Made by a program: the position numbers and the translations under genes
Shown: positions 9,192-20,000 of the stretch, piece by piece
Numbering within the stretch: the first letter of the stretch is position 1
Layout: each line of letters starts with the position of its first letter
Source of the DNA: Bacteroidaceae bacterium
GTDB taxonomy: Bacteria > Bacteroidota > Bacteroidia > Bacteroidales > Bacteroidaceae
Length of the DNA stretch: 64,000 nt
Reading direction: 5' to 3'
Assembly: GCA_017451695.1 (NCBI GenBank)
Contig: JAFTNW010000004.1
Coordinates: forward strand, 1-64,000
The notes under the pieces: generated by a model
Told to the model about the DNA's origin: nothing
Seen by the model: only the letters and a program-made list of their open reading frames with translations
Database searches by the model: none

Positions 9192-9749
9192 TTACCTCCT
9201 TACCTTGCTACGTACCACATCCTCGTCGAAAAGATTCTCGCTGAGGTTTACGTTTGCATCGCGCACTATGGCCACGCGGCCCGACTTAACGAACTGCAAT
9301 ACGCACTGTTCCGCAGCAAACTCCTTATAGAGGCTGAGCACGGCATCGGTCTTTCCGGTTTTCTCCACCACGGTATATGCCGAATTTATCTCTATAACGC
9401 GAGCATTGTTGTGGCGTATGATTTTAGACACCTGCTTGTTTTCGAGCAAGCGGGGGGTCGATAGCTTGTAGAGCGCAACCTCCTGCATAAAAATCTCATT
9501 ATCGGTAAAATAGTATGCCCTGAGCACATCAATTTTCTTTTCGAGACGCTTGGTCACGCGCTGTATGAGCCACTCGGTGGTCCACAACGAGATTGTATAG
9601 CGGTGAACACCCTCCACATTAGAAGAGGAAACATTCAATGTCTCTATATTCATCTGGCGACGGGTAAATTCGGCCGTAACCTGATTCAACATTCCGGCGA
9701 TATTCTCGGAATATACAATAACGGTATATAGTTTCTTCTCCATAAGCAT
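9192..9749 (-). CDS. ilvN: Acetolactate synthase small (regulatory) subunit
   Basis: The small subunit activates the large subunit and gives feedback inhibition by branched-chain amino acids. The 185-residue length fits the family (ilvN/ilvH). An ACT domain occupies the first ~80 residues (YTVIVYSENIAGMLNQVTAEF, then RRQMNIETLNVSS), followed by the ALS_ss C-terminal domain. The start overlaps the ilvB stop as TAATG, a sign of translational coupling; a second ATG two codons later (9743) is equally possible and would give MEKKLYTV. It sits immediately after the catalytic subunit in the ilv operon. Confidence 0.95.
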   Translation of the reverse strand: MLMEKKLYTVIVYSENIAGMLNQVTAEFTRRQMNIETLNVSSSNVEGVHRYTISLWTTEWLIQRVTKRLEKKIDVLRAYYFTDNEIFMQEVALYKLSTPRLLENKQVSKIIRHNNARVIEINSAYTVVEKTGKTDAVLSLYKEFAAEQCVLQFVKSGRVAIVRDANVNLSENLFDEDVVRSKVRR

Positions 9750-11443
9750 TACTCTAAAATCATCTCACAAACAGATGCGCCAAGAGGCATCATGGGCATT
9801 ACATTGTCCTCGGCACGCACCACCACGCTCAACAGGAATGCACCCGGTGTCTCAACCATCTCCTTTATTGCGGCATCGAGCTCACTGCGGTCGGTTACAA
9901 AGCGCGAGGGTATTCCGTAGGCCTCGGCAATCTTGCAAAAGTCGGGGTTGCACATAGGAGTCCATGAGCAACGGTTGTCGTAGAACAGTTGCTGCCATTG
10001 GCGCACCATGCCCAGGTAGCTGTTGTCCATAACAATCATCTTCACGGGGCATTTCTGCTCCATTATGGTACCAAGTTCCTGTATATTCATCTGGAAACCG
10101 CCGTCGCCTGCAAAGTAACATACCGTGCGGTGGGGTGCGCCCATTGTGGCACCCATGGCTGCGGGAAGACCGAAGCCCATTGTGCCAAGGCCGCCCGATG
10201 TGATAATGCTGTGGGGCAGTTTATATTTGAAATAGCGTGCAGCAAACATTTGGTTCTGGCCCACATCGGTTACCAAAATAGCATTGTTGCCTGTGGCCTC
10301 GCTCACCTTGCGGGCTACCTCGCCCATCAGTATGGGGCCATCGGTGGGATTCACAGCCTTCTCTATTACCTTTTCGTTCTCTATCTTGTCGAGGTCGCCA
10401 AATGTGGCAATCCACTCCTTGTGGCAGTTCTCGTTGAGCAACTCGGTGATGAGAGGAAGCGTCTCCTTGCAATCGCCAAGCACGGGAATATCCACGGGAA
10501 CGCTCTTGTCAATCTCCACATTATCTATATCCAGGTGTATTATCTTTGCCTGCTTTGCATAGGTTTCGAGCTTGCCTGTTACGCGGTCGCTGAAACGCAT
10601 ACCTATGGCTATGAGTACATCGCACTCATTGGTGTTCACATTGGGGCCCAAATTGCCATGCATGCCCAGCATACCCATGCACAAGGGATGCTCCGACGGC
10701 AGCGACGACAACCCCAATAGGGTGCGTGCCGCGGGTATTCCACCCTTTTCGAGGAAGGCAATGAGTTCTTTATGAGCCTCGCCAAGCTCCACGCCCTGCC
10801 CCACTACCGCAAACGGGCGTTTGGCACGGTTTATGAGGTCGGCAGCCTCCTTTATGCAATCCATATTGGGTTTGGGATAGGGCACATAGCTGCGCACACT
10901 ATCAACCTTCATCGGTTCGTAAAGCACCTGTGATACCTGTGCATTCTTTGTAAAGTCGAGCACCACGGGGCCGGGACGGCCTGTGCTTGCTATGTAAAAC
11001 GCGCGAGATACAGCCCATGCCACATCCTCGGCACTGCGTATCTGATAGCTCCACTTTGATATGGGCTGTGTTACGCCCACGAGGTCGATTTCCTGGAAAG
11101 CATCTGTACCAAGTACAGCCGAACTCACCTGCCCTGCTATAACCACCACGGGGGTACTGTCGAGCATGGCATCGCTTATACCTGTTAGGGTATTTGTAGC
11201 ACCGGGGCCGCTGGTAACAAGGCACACGCCCACCTTACCCGAACTGCGCGCATAGCCCTGCGCTGCATGAACGGCAGCCTGTTCGTGGCGCACAAGCACC
11301 TGATGAAAATCCTTCTGATGGTCATACAACGCATCAAACACCGGAATTATCGAGCCGCCGGGATAGCCGAATATGGTATCAACCTGCTCGTTTATCAATG
11401 AACGCAGCAGCGCCTCGCCACCTGTAATTAATTCTTTCTTCAT
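9749..11443 (-). CDS. ilvB: Acetolactate synthase large (catalytic) subunit
   Basis: A thiamine-diphosphate enzyme that joins pyruvate to pyruvate or 2-oxobutyrate, the first common step of branched-chain amino acid synthesis. The 564 residues show the three expected domains: the N-terminal Pyr domain with IFGYPGGSIIPVFDAL and the catalytic Glu in RHEQAAVHAAQGYAR (residues ~52-67), the central FAD/Rossmann-like domain, and the C-terminal ThDP domain with GDGGFQMNIQEL and the metal-binding N...YLGMVRQWQ segment. It follows ilvD by 44 bases and overlaps ilvN by one base. Confidence 0.97.
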   Translation of the reverse strand: MKKELITGGEALLRSLINEQVDTIFGYPGGSIIPVFDALYDHQKDFHQVLVRHEQAAVHAAQGYARSSGKVGVCLVTSGPGATNTLTGISDAMLDSTPVVVIAGQVSSAVLGTDAFQEIDLVGVTQPISKWSYQIRSAEDVAWAVSRAFYIASTGRPGPVVLDFTKNAQVSQVLYEPMKVDSVRSYVPYPKPNMDCIKEAADLINRAKRPFAVVGQGVELGEAHKELIAFLEKGGIPAARTLLGLSSLPSEHPLCMGMLGMHGNLGPNVNTNECDVLIAIGMRFSDRVTGKLETYAKQAKIIHLDIDNVEIDKSVPVDIPVLGDCKETLPLITELLNENCHKEWIATFGDLDKIENEKVIEKAVNPTDGPILMGEVARKVSEATGNNAILVTDVGQNQMFAARYFKYKLPHSIITSGGLGTMGFGLPAAMGATMGAPHRTVCYFAGDGGFQMNIQELGTIMEQKCPVKMIVMDNSYLGMVRQWQQLFYDNRCSWTPMCNPDFCKIAEAYGIPSRFVTDRSELDAAIKEMVETPGAFLLSVVVRAEDNVMPMMPLGASVCEMILE

Positions 11444-11487
11444 CGGTTATCAGTTTTTGAAAGTTTTGCCAAGCAATCTCTTAGTTC

Positions 11488-13293
11488 TTAATCTTCTATA
11501 ATCCTCACGCCACCCTTATCGGCCGAGCTCACCATGTTGGCATACGCTTTAAGGCTCTTCGATATCACTCTATTGCGAGTGAGGGGGAACATTTCGCGTG
11601 CAGCCAACTCCTCGTCGCTCAACTTCACATTTATAGAGCGTGCGGGAATATCTATTTCTATAATGTCGCCATCGCGCAACTTGCCGATGTTACCACCGGC
11701 GGCTGCCTCGGGCGATATGTGACCAATGCTCAAGCCCGATGTACCACCGCTGAAACGGCCGTCGGTTATGAGTGCGCACTCCTTGCCCAAGTGGCGCGAT
11801 TTGATGTAGGATGTGGGATAAAGCATCTCCTGCATACCGGGACCACCCTTGGGACCCTCATATACAATAACAACCACATCACCGGCCTTAACGTCGCCAC
11901 CGAGGATACCCTCAACGGCTGCATCCTGCGAGTCGAACACCTTGGCTGTTCCTGTGAATTTCCAAATGCTCTCATCAACACCGGCTGTTTTAACCACACA
12001 GCCATCCTGTGCAATATTTCCAAAGAGGATGGCAAGACCACCATCCTTGGTATAGGCATGTTCAAGCGAACGTATGCAACCATTCTCGCGGTCGGTATCG
12101 AGTGTCTCATATACCGAGCTGTGTGCGCCCATGGTGTTGCAGAACACGTTGGCAGGGCCTGTGCTGTATATGCGCTGCGCCTCGGCATCCACCGTAGCAC
12201 CTGTTATGCTGTATTTTGCAATATCCTCGGCGAGTGTGGCACCGTTTACACGTTTAAGCGAGGTATTCAAAAGACCGCCCTTTGCAAGCTCGCCCATGAT
12301 ACCTATGATACCGCCCGCGCGGCCACAATCCTGAACACTGAATTTGGGGCCGTTGGGGGCCAGCTTGCACAAGCAAGGAACACCACGGCTCAAGCGGTCG
12401 ATGTCGGCCATTTTGAAATCCACGCCCGCCTCCTGTGCCACTGCAAGCAGGTGCAGAATGGTGTTTGTGGAGCCACCCATTGCAATATCCAATGTCATGG
12501 CGTTGAGGAAGGCATCGCGCACAGCTATGCTGCGGGGCAGCACGCTATCGTCGCCCTCCTCGTAATATTTAAGTGCGTTGGTTACAATCTGTTTGGCGGC
12601 ATCCTTGAGCAACTGCACACGGTTGGTGTGGGTTGCAAGGATAGTACCGTTGCCGGGCAACGAAAGGCCTATTGCCTCGGTGAGCGAGTTCATGGAGTTG
12701 GCAGTGAACATACCCGAGCAGCAACCGCAACCGGGGCATGAGCGTTTCTCCACCTCGGCAAGTTCCTCGTCGCTCACTGTTGTATCGGCAGCCTTCACCA
12801 TTGCCGAGATAAGGTCGAGATTCTCGCCCTTCCACACACCCTTCTCCATGGGGCCACCCGAAACAAACACGGTGGGGATATTAAGGCGCATGGATGCCAT
12901 GAGCATTCCCGGGGTAATCTTGTCGCAGTTAGATATGCACACAAGAGCATCCACCTTGTGGGCGTTACACATATACTCCACACTGTCGGCGATGATGTCG
13001 CGCGATGGGAGCGAATAGAGCATACCGTCGTGCCCCATTGCAATGCCATCGTCTATGGCTATGGTGTTGAACTCGGCAGCATAACAACCAAGTTTTTCAA
13101 TTTCGCGTTTCACAATCTGGCCCGCCTCGTGCAAGTGAGTGTGGCCGGGAACAAGCTGGGTAAACGAGTTGGCAATACCTATGATGGGCTTGCCGAACAT
13201 TTCGCGTTTCATTCCGTTTGCAATCCACAAAGCTCTGGCACCCGCCATGCGACGGCCCTCGGTACATTGTGCGCTTCTTAATTTAATCTTCAT
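11488..13293 (-). CDS. ilvD: Dihydroxy-acid dehydratase
   Basis: IlvD dehydrates the dihydroxy acids to 2-oxoisovalerate and 2-oxo-3-methylvalerate using an iron-sulfur cluster. The 601-residue protein has the family length. Cluster ligands are visible in [10 protein letters not shown] (residues ~122-131) and [14 protein letters not shown] (~195), and the C-terminal [18 protein letters not shown] motif is intact. It is the first structural gene of the operon and lies behind a long leader (13294 to ~13534) holding a leader-peptide attenuator. Confidence 0.97.
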   Translation of the reverse strand: MKIKLRSAQCTEGRRMAGARALWIANGMKREMFGKPIIGIANSFTQLVPGHTHLHEAGQIVKREIEKLGCYAAEFNTIAIDDGIAMGHDGMLYSLPSRDIIADSVEYMCNAHKVDALVCISNCDKITPGMLMASMRLNIPTVFVSGGPMEKGVWKGENLDLISAMVKAADTTVSDEELAEVEKRSCPGCGCCSGMFTANSMNSLTEAIGLSLPGNGTILATHTNRVQLLKDAAKQIVTNALKYYEEGDDSVLPRSIAVRDAFLNAMTLDIAMGGSTNTILHLLAVAQEAGVDFKMADIDRLSRGVPCLCKLAPNGPKFSVQDCGRAGGIIGIMGELAKGGLLNTSLKRVNGATLAEDIAKYSITGATVDAEAQRIYSTGPANVFCNTMGAHSSVYETLDTDRENGCIRSLEHAYTKDGGLAILFGNIAQDGCVVKTAGVDESIWKFTGTAKVFDSQDAAVEGILGGDVKAGDVVVIVYEGPKGGPGMQEMLYPTSYIKSRHLGKECALITDGRFSGGTSGLSIGHISPEAAAGGNIGKLRDGDIIEIDIPARSINVKLSDEELAAREMFPLTRNRVISKSLKAYANMVSSADKGGVRIIED

Positions 13294-13355
13294 ATCATTA
13301 ATTCTATTTTAGCAAGGGTGTAACATACTGTTCGCGTTCACCCGTGCATAGTAAT

Positions 13356-13387
13356 AAAAAAGCCCTCCTCAGTTAATAGAGAAAGGC
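13356..13387 (-). terminator. ilv attenuator (conditional terminator)
   Basis: On the minus strand GCCTTTCTC (13387-13379) pairs with GAGGAGGGC (13370-13362) through nine pairs, two of them G-U, with an 8-base loop, then six T (13361-13356). The 5' arm can instead pair with GAGATAGGC (13415-13407) with one mismatch, forming an antiterminator. Placed between the leader peptide and ilvD, it is the switch of a transcription attenuator. Confidence 0.85.
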
Positions 13388-13413
13388 ACGTTTTTACATA
13401 CACACAGCCTATC

Positions 13414-13479
13414 TCATCCCATTTTCTGCAATAGGACGACCACACCAATAAGGTTAATAGATATTGACTGCAACTGCAT
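13414..13479 (-). CDS. ilvL: ilv operon leader peptide, 21 aa
   Basis: An ATG at 13479 opens a 21-codon frame ending in TGA at 13416-13414. Ten of the 21 residues are Ile, Leu or Val, and residues 10-17 read LIGVVVLL. It lies about 55 bases after the inferred transcription start and 27 bases before the attenuator stem. Composition, position and the alternative hairpins match leader peptides of amino-acid biosynthetic operons: ribosome stalling on scarce charged tRNA would favour the antiterminator and so transcription of ilvD-B-N-C. The symbol is used by analogy with enterobacterial ilvL; there is no sequence homology claim. Confidence 0.85.
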   Translation of the reverse strand: MQLQSISINLIGVVVLLQKMG

Positions 13480-13540
13480 ATTCTTTAATTGTTTGTAATG
13501 CCCCATGCCATAGCACTGCACAACACAGGGTAATAGACCG

Positions 13541-13572
13541 CAAAAATAAACTCTTTTTTTCAGCATAACAAA
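13541..13572 (-). promoter_or_regulatory. Promoter of the ilv operon
   Basis: On the minus strand TTTG (13572-13569), 20 bases, then TATTTTTG (13548-13541) match the Bacteroidales consensus TTTG-N19-21-TAnnTTTG exactly. Transcription should start near 13534, giving a leader of about 240 bases before ilvD. Confidence 0.75.
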
Positions 13573-13992
13573 AAAAATAAGAGAAAAATGGCATCTTTTA
13601 TTATAAATTCACTGTTTTTGTGCCAAATTATTAACATGGTTACTATTGGTGGCATTATCCCATACCCCCGTTTAGACAGAGCACAGAGTACAGATAAAGT
13701 TGCGAGTAAGCGAGTGCAGAGAAAAAGTTTACTTTTACTATGCCGAGCAAGAGCAACTTGGGCGAAGCCAACAGAGTACAAGGATGCCTCACATGCGCTC
13801 GGCATGACAAGTACACGATTATCTGCTATCCACAAAGCACAGACCCCCTCCCCTGCGGGACTCCCCCTAACTTAGGGGGAGAGTTTTTAGTTTGCAGCTG
13901 CACTACGTTTAGATGTCTCCAATTTGTGTTCATCATGACAAAGCGGTAGTGTTTTAGACAAAAGAACACAGAAAAGCAGCGCAGAAATTAAC
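13573..13992. other. Intergenic region with repeats, no gene supported
   Basis: Between the ilv promoter and the terminator of the GH89 gene lie about 120 bases of AT-rich DNA, families A+B (13696-13910) and a fragment of family C (13949-13972). No gene is supported. Confidence 0.7.
13696..13910. repeat. Interspersed repeat, families A+B, copy 3
   Basis: The same A-then-B arrangement as at 178-381, with few changes, preceded by a short piece of the 7-bp repeat (CAGAGTACAGATAAAG). Confidence 0.85.
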
Positions 13993-14030
13993 AAAAAAAA
14001 TCGGTGCCGACCACATGGCCGGCACCGATT
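13993..14030 (-). terminator. Intrinsic terminator of the GH89 gene
   Basis: On the minus strand a 14-bp stem with a single G-U pair (arms 14030-14017 and 14012-13999) and a 4-base loop is followed by eight T. It lies 21 bases after the stop codon. Confidence 0.9.
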
Positions 14031-14051
14031 CGTTTATGGTTAGGAAAAAGT

Positions 14052-17000
14052 TTACTCAACAACAACCTTTTGACCATTGATAATGTAAACACCCTTCTCG
14101 GTAATCTCGACAATCTTGCGGCCCTGCAAGTCGTAGATTGACTCTGCGTTGCCACCCTCGGCATCAACACCATCGATACCTGTGGTACCGGTGAATTGGA
14201 AGCTGAATGAAGAAGATGCCTGCAACTCGCTCATCTCAAGGAATGCCTTGTTGCCCAAGCACTTGATGTAAGCTTGCTCATTTTGAGTTGTTACACCTGT
14301 GTGGAGGGTTCCGTTCTCGTCATACTCTTTGAGTATCCAATAGAACTTCTCGTAGGTATTGTACTTCATCAACATATAGTATCTGAAATCGTCTCTACCC
14401 TCAACCAATGTCTCAATGAAATAACCTGTGAGAACGTTGTTCACATCTGTCAAATCCACTTTGGTTTCATCGGTTGTGTATTCAAATACATAATCGCCGG
14501 TTACATCTGTTGCATCGCGTTTGAGAACCACGGGAGTTTTTGCAGGAATAACACCTTGCAAATCGGTCAATTGGATTACTTTACCCTCAACATCAACAGT
14601 GTGTGCGATGTATGCTGTAACACCATCGGGAACGGTTACTGCATAGGGCAGATAGAGGGTTGCATAAGCGAATCCCTTACCGATTCTCGCTGTGTAGCTC
14701 ACTGTTACATCCTCAACAAGCTCGAATACAAAGTCGGTTGTTACGTTCTCGTTCACATAAGCACTTGCGGGATCACCTTCGACATCGCTGTAGTAGTTCA
14801 AAGTGCCCTTATCATCGGCACAGAAACGACGCTCGTTCTCGCCAAGAATCATAGTAGTGCTGCTAACAGAACCATTAACGAATGTAAGTTCAACACCGTT
14901 CTCCTCAATCTTGGCATCTTGATTCCAATAACCGTTGGCAAGCGCGCTCGCAAGTGTGAACTTACCATCCGAGCCTGCTTGTGCTACAAAGAGGGTTGAA
15001 GCATCGCTCTTGGCTTCACTTGTCCACTTAATCTGATTCTTGGCACCATTGTTATAGAGTGTGCGGAGTGCACCGCTTGACAAACGGCCATGTATGCGAT
15101 ATACCTTGCCATCCTCAATTTCTACAGACTGGAATTCAACATTCGATCCAATCTTATCTGTTGTGATACCATCGGCAACAAGCCAGCAGTTATAGGGCTC
15201 TACAGCAGTGTCGGCTGTTATTGCAACAAATATAGGCTCGTTATTCTCAACAGCCATGCTGTAGCCTGTGGAAACGGTTTGTTTGTAGTATGTACCTACC
15301 AAAGCCGAAGCCGCAGCGGTTTTTGCATCGGTGTTGTCAAAGGTTGCCGCGAATGTATATTCACCGGCAGCTGCCTTGATGATAACCGCAGTACCCTTTG
15401 CGAGTTTCTCGCCGGCAGCTGCTACCTGAGTAAGCTCATCGTAGTAGTAGGAGCCATCGCCCTTTTGGAGGATGTGGGTGGGATCAACGGTGTATGCAGT
15501 AACGCCCTCGGGCAATGTTACATTGAAGGGCAAGTACAATGTTGCAATGCCGCTTGAAGGCACGGTGAGTGTGTAGTTGAATGCTGTTGCATCGGCAACC
15601 TCGTTGATTATCCAAGTTGATGCGTTACCTACTTCGGCTGCCCACTGAACGATTACACTGCCGGCATCTTGCGCGTGCATAGGAGCGTTATTTCCAATCT
15701 TCAATATCAATTGACCATTGGCAAGCGCAGAAATTTTAACTACGGCAGCATTCTCGAATGTGCCCAAATGTTCTTGATTTTTTGCAAAAGATTTTACATA
15801 AAGGCCACTGTTCAGGCTCTTCATCTTATACTCGCCCACAACGCCTGTCTCCTCGAACTGGAAGGCTGCAAGCTGCTTGTGTGTGATATCGGCAAATGAG
15901 TCGAATACCAAATGTCTGTGGTCATAGCTATTGCCGCCTCGAGTAGCCGATGTGTTTAATGTATAAACATACTTGCCTGCGCAATATGTACAATTGTTAT
16001 TTGTTGCAGCAGATACAATGTAATACACTTTGGCAGGGTCGGGAGTAATATACTCTACTGCGGCATCGGCTGCGCGCAAAGCCTTGTATGCATTGTAGCA
16101 ATCGGCAGCACTGCTGCTTGCGCTAGTTGCATTTTCAAGGGTTGTTGCTGCGGCCTTACTATCGGTGTATGCAGCAACGCTTGCCTCGGTGTAGAAACCT
16201 ACGCTTGTGCCGGCAATATATTTATCGGCGGGCAACAGAGCGTTAAGGTCTTTCATCTGATAGAAACGGGAATTGTCGTTCTCAAAGGTCGCTGGGATAA
16301 ACTTGAACTGTGAACCTCCATCGCCTTTATCATTATAGAATCCCATTGTACCGGAGTTCTTTCCTCCATGGTTGCTGAAGCACTTGCCATCACCAAGAAT
16401 GTTATACCACTCGCCGTTCTTTTCAATGGTCCACTCACAAATGTTTTTGGTTCCATTCTCAACAGCCCACACCTTTGTTCCACCATCACCGTTGTCATCT
16501 GCGCCAAGCACTTTACCCTCACCGTTATAAGGCTTGATGAGGACAGCACCATCGGTGCCTTTCATAAAGTACCAAGCCTGATAAGAGGCGTTGTCAGTAG
16601 CAGCAGCAATGTTCACAACTCCTGTCTGCTCGTTATACTGCAAGTATGTTGTTGCAGGGGTATAGAAATCGGGACGGTTCACCTGAATGTTATAGAGCAC
16701 GGGGTTCTCCTCGTCGGTGGTGAGTAGCACAATAGGTGTCTCGCCATAGATGATATCGCCCTTAGACTCGCCAAGCTCCATCCAGCATTGGTTGGCTGCA
16801 ATTTCGGTAGCCGCAGTAACACGGTTGAAGTTCTCACCATCGTATGTATACTTGCTGCCTGCCTCGATGGTTGTCTTCACAAGACCACTGCGCAACAGAG
16901 TGCCGGCGGTAGATGCCTTTGCACCCTCGTCGTTCATAGTGATTGTGAGAACATAATCACCGGCTGTTGCTTTAACAATAACAGGTGTGTTCTTTGCAAG

Positions 17001-20000
17001 AGTTTCGCCCTCGCTTGCAACGGTTACGAGCTCATAGGTGTAGTACGAACCACCATCGGCTAAGTTGGCCTCGGCAAGGTCGTATGCTGTAACACCTGCG
17101 GGCAGAACTACGTTGAATGGCAAGCAGAGTGTGGTGAAGCCGCTTGCGGGAACATTGAGGGTGTACTCTGTTACCTGTGTGAGGGTGAAGGTAGCATATG
17201 CTTCATCACTACCGTTGTTACCAAACACATATCCCCAGTCATTTATATATGGCAACCAAGTGTTATTCTGTTCTACACATTTGAGTTTATAAACATCTTC
17301 CACATTGGTATCCTCGAAAAGATATACACCTGCTTGCTCTTTATCATTATTAAAAGCTGATGCAACCCACCAATCTGTACTTGTATTTTCCAAATAGTAT
17401 CCCTGAACCGACAAATTGTATGCTGTGTAATTGGCATTTGGGACAATCATGAAGAGGGCATCAGCAGGAGCTTGGGCATCGATAATACCTTGATGGAATT
17501 CTTTACGATTATCATTGGTTTGACCATCACTCGCACCTTGGTGTTCAACAAGACCATCGAACAGTCTATAACCTGCAACGTTAGCACCTGCAACATCATT
17601 TACTGCCTCAAGATATGCCATAAACACAGGCACACCACCAAAGTTGATGTTGTAAACACCATCAAAGATGTTATCCACCTTATCATTAAGGGCATCGTAC
17701 AAGGGTTTCAACGCATCGTATGCTGCCTGCATCTCATCGGCCGTGCCACCATTGTTATATACATACAGCGCCTCTACCAAGCAGTCATATACGGTAGCAG
17801 TCTCCTCGTTGGTTACACCTGCAAGGTTCTTGTATTTGGGAGCAACCTCGGCTGATGATGTTACCTTGTAGAGATCGAACTCTGCCATATGCCAATATAT
17901 GTGTCCATCTTTGTTTTTATTGGTTGTGGTTGCTGTAACCATAAAACGCAGATAGGTGTACTTATTGCCATCGCCAATAACATCGGATGTCCATTCTGCA
18001 GCATTCTCAATGGTTCCGCCATTTGCGTTGCGTGGCTCAACCGTTATAATATCGGTGTAGTCTGTTCCATTGTTGCTGCCTTGTACCTTTATGGTTTTGG
18101 GATAATCGCCATAACCGCTACCGCTACGTGCTTGATAGTGGAAACTAAAGTCTGAAATTGCATTTCCTTCGCCCAATTCAATGGTCAAATGGTGGTCGAG
18201 TCCATCGGCAGGAGCAGTAGTACTTCCCCAGTTACTATGGAAGAATGTGCTGGCAGTATTATCGAGCAGGTTTGAGACGTTGCCTTCATCACCACTTTGG
18301 GGAGCGTTACACCATATATAGCCATTGTCACCCTGTGTGGCAGAGAGTGCAATCTCTGTTGCCTTGCCTGTGGGGTTGATTGTTGCAATCTGCTCAATCA
18401 AAGCATCGGTGTTATCAATCAACTCACCAAGAGCGCGCAACTCCTCCTCTTTCTCCTCATCGGCAAGCTCGTGCAGGTCGGTACCACCGGTGGTGTAGAG
18501 GGTGCGGTTGGCCACATAGTAATTTTCATTACCGCCATCTACTGTCATTTCCATAAGGTTGGTACAGCCCTCGAAAGGATCGGGCACGGCACCCTTAGTT
18601 ACCTCGAGGTTTGTAATGTTCACACCCTCGGGGATAGCGTGCGATACAGTGCTGAAGCCCGACATATCCTGTGTAAGTGTCAATGAATTTGTTGTACGGG
18701 TAGCATTGGCACGGCGTGCAGCAAGCGAAGCCTGCGACTCAAGCGAGGTTGCTGTAACCACAAGCTGTGTATTGCTGTGGGTATAAACAATATCAATTCT
18801 GTACGTTGTGCCTTTGCTGATGCTTGCCAAAGCATTGTTATTGTTATCGTTATCGAGCTTAACAATAAGCTGTCCACCATTTGAAGTAGATTGCATATAG
18901 AGCTGGAAGCCGTTGGCATAGGTACTGTTCATAGGAGCATTGCCTGTTGCAATAAGTGCCGAACCCCACTGGTTGAAGTTGTTACCGTTGTCCTCTATAG
19001 TCATTGATATTGCCCAATCCTCGCCGGGAGCGCAAGTTGTGCCAAGATCGGTAACAATGTAGTTAGAAGCATCTGCCGATTGGTTGGCGCCCTTACCGGG
19101 GATAGCAGCATTGAATACTCTGTTGTTGCTCATTGTCTCGATGGTAGCAGGCAGGCTTATTGACCACAAATCCTTGTTGTTGGCAAAGAGGCCGTTGTCG
19201 AAGCCTATGATTGTGCACTGCTCGCCAAGAATCTCCACGGTAGCGGGGATTTCAAGGTCGTGATCACCACTCTGGCGAACATTGGTGAGGATTACGTTGT
19301 CGGGGTAAGAAACCTCTGTGAACACATAGTCGGTGGTATAATCCTCGGTTGATTGGTTGTGTGCTCTGTTTGATTGATCGAAACCGGTTCCATCGTCTTT
19401 TGTAACAAGGAACCTATCCGCACTAACCGAATAGATTGTTATACCCTCGTATTGTGTTGCACCTGTTCCCAATTTGAAATTGTAAGGCGATGCTGCTGTA
19501 GCCTTGTGAGCAAGGTATTTTGCGGGGTCGCCTACATTCCGGAATGTGTAGTTTTCGCCATCTACGCTGCAAGTCCACAAATAATTATCGCCGCTCGCTG
19601 TGGTGTTCAACGAGAGTGTACCGTTGTTGTTGTAGAGGTAACGATTAACATAATCGCCATCGTTTGTGGGGCGTGTGGGTGCGTATATGTAATATGTCTT
19701 GCCGTTCTCGGGTTTAACACCGCTGGCAAGTTTGTTGGTTTTCATTGCGCCCGGCTCGGTGCGATACTCTATCTGCCAACCGTCAATCTCCAAGAATTTG
19801 CGGAAACGGGCGGTGTAGGTAGCATCCTCGCGTGCGTACATTGTATATTCGAGCTCTGTGGTGAGCAATCGGCCATAGTGGTCGTACCAACCGAGGAACT
19901 CGGTGTCGGGGGTAGATTTTGTTGCACGCAAGTAGAGAGGAATGTTTGAACTTACATCCCACTCGGTACCTGTGGAGCCGTCGGGTGTCTCGTCGGTCCA

